Shown piece after piece: positions 9,718 to 12,008 of a DNA stretch of 12,008 nucleotides. This DNA comes from an uncultured Campylobacter sp. (GTDB taxonomy: Bacteria; Campylobacterota; Campylobacteria; Campylobacterales; Campylobacteraceae). The notes beneath the pieces are model-generated. The model was not told where the DNA came from, did no database searches, and saw nothing but the letters and a program-made list of their open reading frames with translations. The stretch's first letter is position 1, and each line of letters begins with the position of its first letter. The DNA is taken from contig CALIWP010000341.1 in assembly GCA_938046705.1 (NCBI GenBank), positions 1-12,008 on the forward strand, read 5' to 3'. The position numbers and the translations under genes were made by a program.

Positions 9718-11813
9718 AAAGTGCGCGAGTCGTTTTAAATGGCGGCATCCCGTTTAGCCCCGAATTTGACGACATTTACTTTAACGCAGACGACCCTATC
9801 GGCCAGAGCGAGTATGTTTTTAACTCCGTTTTTGACGAAATTTGGAACAAAAAGAGCGAATTCAACGTGCTTGAGACGGGATTTGGCGCAGGGTTAAATT
9901 TCCTCTGCACTTTTAAAAGATTTAAAAATACGGATAAATTTTTAAATTTCGTCAGTATCGAAAAAACGCCGATCTCCAAAAATGATCTGGCTAAAATTTA
10001 CGCGAATTTTAGCGAGCTAGCGAACGTTTCGGGCGAGCTTTTGGAGGCCTACCCGCCTCCTATTCGCGGATTTCATAGATTAAATTTAGCTCCAAACGTC
10101 ACGCTTACGCTGTGTTTTGGCGACGTGGCCGAGGTTTTGGACGAGCTTAGTTTTATTGCGGATGCCGTTTTTATGGACGGTTTTGCTCCCGCTAAAAACG
10201 AAGCGATGTGGAGCGAGCTGGTTTGCGCTAAAATCGCAAATTTATGCGCTTTGGGCGCTAGCGTTTGTACGTATTCGGCCTCGGGCGCGTTAAAAAGAGC
10301 CCTGCAAAATAGCGGCTTTGAGGTAAATTTACTAAAAGGCTACGGCAAAAAGCGAGAGATGCTACGTGCCAAATTTGCGGGTGAACGGCAAGCCGAGAAT
10401 GAAATTTGGTTTAGCAGATTTGATCCCGCCGCCAGGATCGTTCCAAAGACGGCGCTAGTGATCGGCGGCGGCGTGGCTGGCTGCGTTTGCGCGTTTAAGT
10501 TGCGCGAGCAAGGTTTAAAGGTCACGATCGCCGAAAAGCGCGGCGACATCGCGCTAAACGGCTCTGGAAATCACTGCGGGATTTTGATGCCGCTTATCAC
10601 GAAACCAACCGTAAATTTAGGCCGCATGCATATGAACGCCTTTTTGCAGGCAGCGCGCTTTTACGGCCAAAACCTCGGCGCCCGGGAGATAGAGTTTTGC
10701 GGCGCGACGGACTACGCATACGAGCAAAAGACGCTAGAGCGCTTTTACGAGTGGCGCGAATTTGACGCGAACAACGGCGTTTTTGAGCTAAAATTTGATA
10801 ACGAGCCCTATGCTAGCGCGTTTATATTTAGCGGCGCAAAAGCTCGCCCTAGAAAAATGTGCAAGGCGGCAAGCGCAGGCATAAAAACGCTATTAAACTG
10901 CGAATTTGCGGGCTTTGAGACGCTTGAGGGCGGCGCGGTTAGGGCTCATTTTAAGGATGGGCAAAGCATCGACGCCGACGTGCTCGTGCTTGCTATCGGT
11001 AGCGAGAGTATGGAACTTTTTGCGGACTACGACATCAGGCTTAGCTCCGTGCGCGGCCAGGTCACGCATATCGCGCCTGCCGTTTGGACGCCTGCGCCCT
11101 TTAGCGCCAAAGGCTATGTTTGTCCGCCTGCCGAGGGCGTGCAGGTGATCGGTGCGACTTACGACAGAAATCTTTTTTTAGACGAGCCGCGTTCTAGCGA
11201 CGACGAGAAAAATTTGGCCGACGTCGCAGAGTTTTTAGGCGACAAATTTGCAAAAAACGAGTGGCTAAATTTAAACGGAGCGCGGGAGCTAAATTTGACT
11301 ATCGGCCCAGACGGCGATGCTGAAAATACGGATCGCTTGGAGGTGAACAAGGGCGGCGTAAATTTAAGCAAAAGCATGGATTTGCCGGCTAAAACCGCAG
11401 ATGGCCCGGCACAGACGAATAGTGCGTCAAATTTGACCGCGCCTAAAAATAACTCAAACATCGCGGCTCAAATACCGCAAAATATCCGAATAGTCGGCTC
11501 AAAAGTCGGCTACCGCAGCTATAGCGGCGACCGTTTTCCGCTCATCGGACGGCTTTATGATGAGGATTTTTATAAAGATGCTTACAAGTCGCTGCTTTGG
11601 ACTAAGGGCAAGTCTAATCCGCGTCCAAAATACGTATCAAACGTCTACGTTAGCACCGCTCACGGCTCGCGCGGGCTTTGTACGGCTGTGCTTGGCGCCG
11701 AGCTCATCTGCGACCTCGTTTTTGACCGCCCGCTTTGTATAGAAAAATCGCTTTTTGACGAGCTTCACTTGGCGAGATTTCTCGTTAGGAAACTTAAAAA
11801 AGGGCTAAAGTAG
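9714..11813 (+). CDS. mnmC: Bifunctional tRNA mnm5s2U34 biosynthesis protein MnmC
   Basis: This enzyme finishes the 5-methylaminomethyl-2-thiouridine modification at tRNA wobble position 34. The N-terminal methyltransferase half (about 1-240) has the SAM-binding ETGFGAGLNFL (54-64) and the family motif VFMDGFAPAKNEAMW (152-166). The C-terminal half is an FAD oxidoreductase that removes the carboxymethyl group of cmnm5U. It starts with the Rossmann motif VIGGGVAGCVCAF (249-261), followed by GSGNHCGILMPLI (283-295), and ends with VGYRSYSGDRFPLIG (598-612) and TAHGSRGL (648-655). At 699 residues it seems longer than usual relatives because of a polar, low-complexity insert (about 529-592). It shares an ATGA overlap with amiA and is the last gene of the plus-strand string. 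Confidence 0.93.
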   Translation: MKSARVVLNGGIPFSPEFDDIYFNADDPIGQSEYVFNSVFDEIWNKKSEFNVLETGFGAGLNFLCTFKRFKNTDKFLNFVSIEKTPISKNDLAKIYANFSELANVSGELLEAYPPPIRGFHRLNLAPNVTLTLCFGDVAEVLDELSFIADAVFMDGFAPAKNEAMWSELVCAKIANLCALGASVCTYSASGALKRALQNSGFEVNLLKGYGKKREMLRAKFAGERQAENEIWFSRFDPAARIVPKTALVIGGGVAGCVCAFKLREQGLKVTIAEKRGDIALNGSGNHCGILMPLITKPTVNLGRMHMNAFLQAARFYGQNLGAREIEFCGATDYAYEQKTLERFYEWREFDANNGVFELKFDNEPYASAFIFSGAKARPRKMCKAASAGIKTLLNCEFAGFETLEGGAVRAHFKDGQSIDADVLVLAIGSESMELFADYDIRLSSVRGQVTHIAPAVWTPAPFSAKGYVCPPAEGVQVIGATYDRNLFLDEPRSSDDEKNLADVAEFLGDKFAKNEWLNLNGARELNLTIGPDGDAENTDRLEVNKGGVNLSKSMDLPAKTADGPAQTNSASNLTAPKNNSNIAAQIPQNIRIVGSKVGYRSYSGDRFPLIGRLYDEDFYKDAYKSLLWTKGKSNPRPKYVSNVYVSTAHGSRGLCTAVLGAELICDLVFDRPLCIEKSLFDELHLARFLVRKLKKGLK

Positions 11814-11860
11814 GCATAAAAATTGGATTTTAAAGTCTGATTTTACGTTATTTGTTTTTA

Positions 11861-11885
11861 CCTCAAATTCGGCATAAATTTGAGG
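11861..11885. other. Perfect 9-bp inverted repeat between convergent genes
   Basis: CCTCAAATT (11861-11869) and AATTTGAGG (11877-11885) are exact reverse complements around a 7-nt loop. The element lies in the 109-nt gap between the stop codons of mnmC and grpE, where a bidirectional terminator would be expected. Neither strand has a T-run after the stem and only four of nine pairs are G-C, so intrinsic termination would be weak. The remainder of the gap is A/T-rich and holds no gene that I can see. Confidence 0.45.
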
Positions 11886-11922
11886 CAGCGGCGAGTATTG
11901 ATCAAATTTTATTTTTATAAAT

Positions 11923-12008
11923 TTAGTTTGCTACACTGACCATAGCCGGGCGTAAAACCCTACCATTTATCATATAGCCTTTTTGCAAAGCTTGTACGAT
12001 TTGACCAC
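11923..12008 (-). CDS. grpE: GrpE, DnaK nucleotide exchange factor (3' end only)
   Basis: The minus strand encodes 28 complete C-terminal codons and then a stop at 11925-11923; the rest lies beyond the window. The translated end, GQIVQALQKGYMINGRVLRP (followed by AMVSVAN), matches the beta-domain terminus of GrpE, whose usual form is QxGYxLxxRVlRPAMVxVAK. GrpE dimers release ADP from DnaK in the heat-shock chaperone cycle. The gene converges on mnmC. In many relatives dnaK directly follows grpE, but here the strand downstream of the stop holds only the intergenic gap and mnmC antisense. The identification rests on a short segment, but the motif is distinctive. Confidence 0.85.
   Translation of the reverse strand, partial: GQIVQALQKGYMINGRVLRPAMVSVAN

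Noticed and set aside
10906..11148. 80-codon plus-strand open frame within mnmC
   Set aside because: It is an alternative frame of conserved FAD-domain sequence; the Arg/Leu-rich product looks like an out-of-frame artefact.
11159..11461. 100-codon minus-strand open frame inside mnmC
   Set aside because: It is antisense to the mnmC reading frame, has no family motif, and its composition mirrors the sense gene.
11298..11489. Frameshift or pseudogene at the MnmC insert
   Set aside because: The frame stays open through the insert, and conserved FAD-domain motifs resume downstream in the same frame.
11819..11831. AAAAT-TGG-ATTTT hairpin just after mnmC
   Set aside because: The stem is only five A-T pairs without a following T-run, too weak to call a terminator.

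Overview
The window looks like a chromosomal housekeeping region of a Campylobacter-type epsilonproteobacterium (Campylobacterota). The gene order is ftsE-ftsX-envC-like-pyrH-rpoZ-spoT-tyrS-flavin oxidoreductase-amiA-mnmC. To my recollection this matches the Campylobacter jejuni block around Cj1277c-Cj1268c. The base composition, in the mid-40s % GC by eye, is far above C. jejuni and fits the oral group (C. showae, C. rectus, C. curvus, C. gracilis). The species call is inference; no rRNA or other marker is present.

Layout: positions 2-11813 hold ten plus-strand genes packed head to tail. Most junctions overlap (26, 4, 17, 1, 17 and 4 nt) or are separated by only 15-17 nt. The one larger gap, 71 nt before pyrH, carries a plausible sigma70 -10 box and a strong ribosome binding site. 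After mnmC a 109-nt convergent intergenic region leads to the 3' end of grpE on the minus strand.

How the genes work together: ftsE, ftsX and the EnvC-like gene should make an inner-membrane ABC complex that drives a periplasmic coiled-coil activator. Its LytM domain has lost the zinc ligands, so it should activate an amidase rather than cut peptidoglycan itself. A matching zinc amidase with an AMIN domain and an AmiC-type inserted segment is encoded about 5.5 kb downstream in the same gene string. Between them lie growth-control and translation genes: UMP kinase, RNA polymerase omega, a bifunctional (p)ppGpp synthetase/hydrolase, tyrosyl-tRNA synthetase and a flavin oxidoreductase with an unusual cysteine cluster. 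The string ends with a fused MnmC tRNA wobble-uridine enzyme.

No mobile element, CRISPR array, RNA gene or sign of recent gene transfer is visible, and I see no novel multi-gene system. The least ordinary signals are a strong excess of the palindrome AAATTT (about 70 copies by hand count), a TTG start forced for spoT, a low-complexity insert inside MnmC, the cysteine cluster of the flavin enzyme, and grpE ending without dnaK behind it.
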